Part shown: one piece after another, positions 61,656-63,064 of the stretch
How positions within the stretch are numbered: the first letter of the stretch is position 1
How the letters are laid out: each line of letters opens with the position of its first letter
Assembly (NCBI RefSeq): GCF_030150205.1
Contig: NZ_JASLGT010000007.1
Location: forward strand, 1-63,064
Length of the DNA stretch: 63,064 nucleotides
Source: Niabella sp.
GTDB lineage: Bacteria; Bacteroidota; Bacteroidia; Chitinophagales; Chitinophagaceae
Direction of reading: 5' to 3'
Notes under the pieces: model-generated
What the model was told of the DNA's origin: nothing
Seen by the model: only the letters and a program-made list of their open reading frames with translations
Database searches by the model: none
Program-made: the position numbers and the translations under genes

Positions 61656-62077
61656 ATGTTCTACGTCTATATTTTGCACTCACCCGCCAAAAACAAATAT
61701 TATATTGGCTTTACCGGCGACAACCTGCAGGAACGCTTACGAAGGCACAATGCCAATCACAAAGGATTTACCGGAACGGAACATGATTGGGTAATCGTTT
61801 ACTATGAAACTTTTGGAGATAAATCTTCGGCAATGAATAAAGGCCGCGCCGGGGACTGGGGGAACTTGTGCGAAATGGGTGCTACGCTATTCATTGGAAG
61901 GATACAACCATTGTGTGCTTGCTCGTTGCGCCGTAGCGGGCAATACTTTACAAAAATGCCGCCGGGCAGGTCAGGCTATTAAATCAAAGCAAAAGCAGGA
62001 CGTATATCGAGCAACTGATCGCTGTGAACCGTTCAGAGCATCCTGCCTGGGGCCTATCGTGTGGACACATTTCCTGA
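61656..62077 (+). pseudogene. Interrupted GIY-YIG nuclease gene
   Basis: The ATG at 61656 starts MFYVYILHSPAKNKYYIGFTGDNLQERLRRHNANHKG (residues 1-37), the normal single-domain GIY-YIG start (YVYIL, YYIGFTG, with the Arg in the ERLRRH helix). After SSAMNKGRAG the frame runs into unrelated sequence and stops at 61982. Removing the 113 bases between the two GCCGGG hexamers (61848-61853 and 61961-61966) joins it in frame to SKSRTYIEQLIAVNRSEHPA and a stop at 62075. That tail is typical of the family. The gene is probably broken unless the segment is removed or bypassed. Confidence 0.75.
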
Positions 62078-62132
62078 AGTTGTACCGGAACGATCATTCT
62101 GTAGTTGTGCCCGCAGGGTGCCATGTGCAAAG

Positions 62133-62190
62133 CCCCCGGCTAAAGCCGGGGGAAGAAAAGCGTAGAGGATGCGGCCCCGGAGGGGTCGAA
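62133..62190. repeat. REP-like hairpins upstream of IS200-type transposase
   Basis: CCCCCGGC-TAAA-GCCGGGGG (62133-62152) is a perfect 8-bp GC stem with a tetraloop. Twenty bases later GGCCCCGGAGGGGTC (62173-62187) forms a second small hairpin, followed by gaatgtgatg. Paired GC hairpins of this kind flank REP-associated tyrosine transposase genes in many bacteria. The transposase begins 90 bases downstream. Confidence 0.7.
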
Positions 62191-62276
62191 TGTGATGAAC
62201 CCAGATTGGATCTTCGAAAATTAAATGTAAATTAGAGTGGACAGAACAATATTTTATAACCTATGAAATCAATATC

Positions 62277-62711
62277 ATGAGCTACCGCCAGATTTTCTAC
62301 CAGATTGTTTTTGCTACTAAAAATCGCCATAAAACAATTACAGAAGCGCATTGTGAAGCACTTTACAAGTACATCTGGGGTATTGTAAAGAATAAAAAAT
62401 GTACCCTCTATCGCATCAACGGTACAGAAGATCATATACATATTTTTTCAGATCTTCATCCGTCAACATCACTTGCAGATTATATCAGGGATATAAAAGC
62501 ATCCAGTAGTGTATGGATGAAAAGCAGTAACCTGTTTCCTGAATTTCGTGGATGGCAGGGAAGCTACGGAGCCTTCACCTATTCAATAAAAGAAAGGGAT
62601 GTCCTTATCAACTATGTCAAAAATCAAAAAGAGCATCATAAAAATGAACCATTTTACGATGAATATAAGCGATTGCTAATTGAACATGGTGTTGCATTTG
62701 ATGAAAAATGA
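62277..62711 (+). mobile_element. tnpA: IS200/RAYT-like Y1 transposase
   Basis: The 144-residue protein is a complete IS200/IS605-type Y1 transposase, with the HUH motif in NGTEDHIHIFSDLHP. The catalytic tyrosine is in the C-terminal KERDVLINYVKNQKEHH, and SLADYIRDIKASSSVW links them. It cleaves and joins single-stranded DNA at hairpins. No tnpB is beside it. The TGA stop at 62709 is immediately followed by sequence that looks like an IS256 end, so the C-terminus may have been trimmed or extended by that insertion. Confidence 0.92.
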
Positions 62712-63064
62712 GAGTGTAAAATAAATTGTGTAAACAGTTTAAGCAACTGCATTTAGAGCCGGCATCTATTGTCAAAGATAGTTAAGAACTGATGGAGTAT
62801 GAATCCCCAATTTTGGATGGGCATGCTCCATTTTTTTTCGATATTAGTAATAGCCATATAAACCGCCTTTAAGGCGGCCTGATCATCGGGGAACTGTACC
62901 TTTGTTTTTGTATATTTTCCGATGCCCCGGTTCAGGTTTTCGATGGTGTTGGTGGTATAAATGATTTTTCGGATTTCCAGCGGAAAATCAAAATAGCTGG
63001 TAAGACAGTCCCAGTTGTTGCGCCAGGACTCAATGGCGTGGCGGTATTTATGTCCCCATTTTTC
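62712..63064 (-). mobile_element. IS256-type element, partial (cut by window end)
   Basis: The transposase gene reads in from the right edge. The left terminal inverted repeat is probably within 62710-62740 (gagagtgtaaaataaattg then gtgtaaacag), because the coding region stops at 62755 on the minus strand and the element should end a little beyond. The other end lies outside the window, so the terminal repeat cannot be confirmed. The element abuts the IS200-like gene. Confidence 0.6.
62753..63064 (-). CDS. IS256 family transposase, 5'-truncated by window edge
   Basis: The frame is open from base 63064 to the stop TAA at 62753-62755, 103 residues. The sequence EKWGHKYRHAIESWRNNW, SYFDFPLEIRKIIYTTNTIE and NLNRGIGKYTK, then FPDDQAALKAVYMAI and KKWSMPIQNWG, is the C-terminal part of Mutator/IS256 transposases. 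It includes the DDE glutamate region (TTNTIENLNRG). The N-terminal catalytic aspartates lie outside the window. The reading frame is intact in what is seen, so the copy may be active. Confidence 0.9.
   Translation of the reverse strand, partial: EKWGHKYRHAIESWRNNWDCLTSYFDFPLEIRKIIYTTNTIENLNRGIGKYTKTKVQFPDDQAALKAVYMAITNIEKKWSMPIQNWGFILHQFLTIFDNRCRL

Overview
The window reads as a chromosomal segment of a Bacteroidota bacterium, most likely family Chitinophagaceae. The reasons are the -7 promoter boxes of the TAnnTTTG type, abundant lipoproteins and secreted metallopeptidases, DUF4251 and DUF4230 proteins, paired Tat-dependent Gfo/Idh oxidoreductases next to a GMC oxidoreductase, and long AT-rich mosaic intergenic repeats. 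No rRNA, CRISPR array, prophage or convincing replication origin was seen. The content is mostly housekeeping, with a mobile-element-rich right end.

Layout: 1-569 is a degenerate ~182-bp tandem repeat. 570-9272 holds a GNAT acetyltransferase, a small membrane protein and the leucine pathway (leuC, leuD, a leuA/cimA-type synthase, leuB). A globin and a collagen-like lipoprotein on the opposite strand sit between the synthase and leuB. 9581-17600 holds a SnoaL-like lipoprotein, a carboxymuconolactone-decarboxylase-like protein, purK, an orphan TonB-plug-like protein, a Crp/Fnr regulator with a DinB-like protein, and a metallopeptidase/beta-propeller/beta-barrel fusion. 17759-22705 is a 1600-residue TamB-like protein. 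23084-33383 carries dxs, a NagA-type deacetylase, dCMP deaminase, a DHFR-like reductase divergent from an HxlR regulator, methionine aminopeptidase, an ankyrin-SUKH protein, a DUF1772 protein, rsmE and dnaB. 33856-44764 carries rsmG, an FkbM methyltransferase, M28 and M1 metallopeptidases, cbpM/cbpA and ung. 45286-50949 carries pyrD-terC, secreted proteins of unknown function and a class I glutamine amidotransferase. 51145-57471 is a periplasmic sugar oxidation module: two tandem Gfo/Idh/MocA proteins, a GMC oxidoreductase and its small subunit. 57643-61230 has an HTH/coiled-coil regulator with an array of TTGTnnACAA sites, dnaG and tag. 61328-63064 has two identical tRNA-Val genes with a tRNA fragment between them, an interrupted GIY-YIG gene, a REP hairpin next to an IS200-like transposase, and the 3' end of an IS256-type transposase cut by the window edge.

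Four patterns stand out. (1) Several genes have the -7 box ending only 3-5 bases before the start codon, with the box G five bases from the start codon in at least five cases, which points to widespread leaderless mRNAs. (2) Intergenic regions are built from a limited set of repeated words and modules, including an inverted pair of ~150-bp copies 15 kb apart and a 106-bp direct repeat. (3) Six TTGTnnACAA sites, four of them at exact 15-bp spacing, lie between the HTH/coiled-coil gene and dnaG. (4) The GIY-YIG gene contains a 113-base segment flanked by GCCGGG whose removal in silico restores a family-typical C-terminus.
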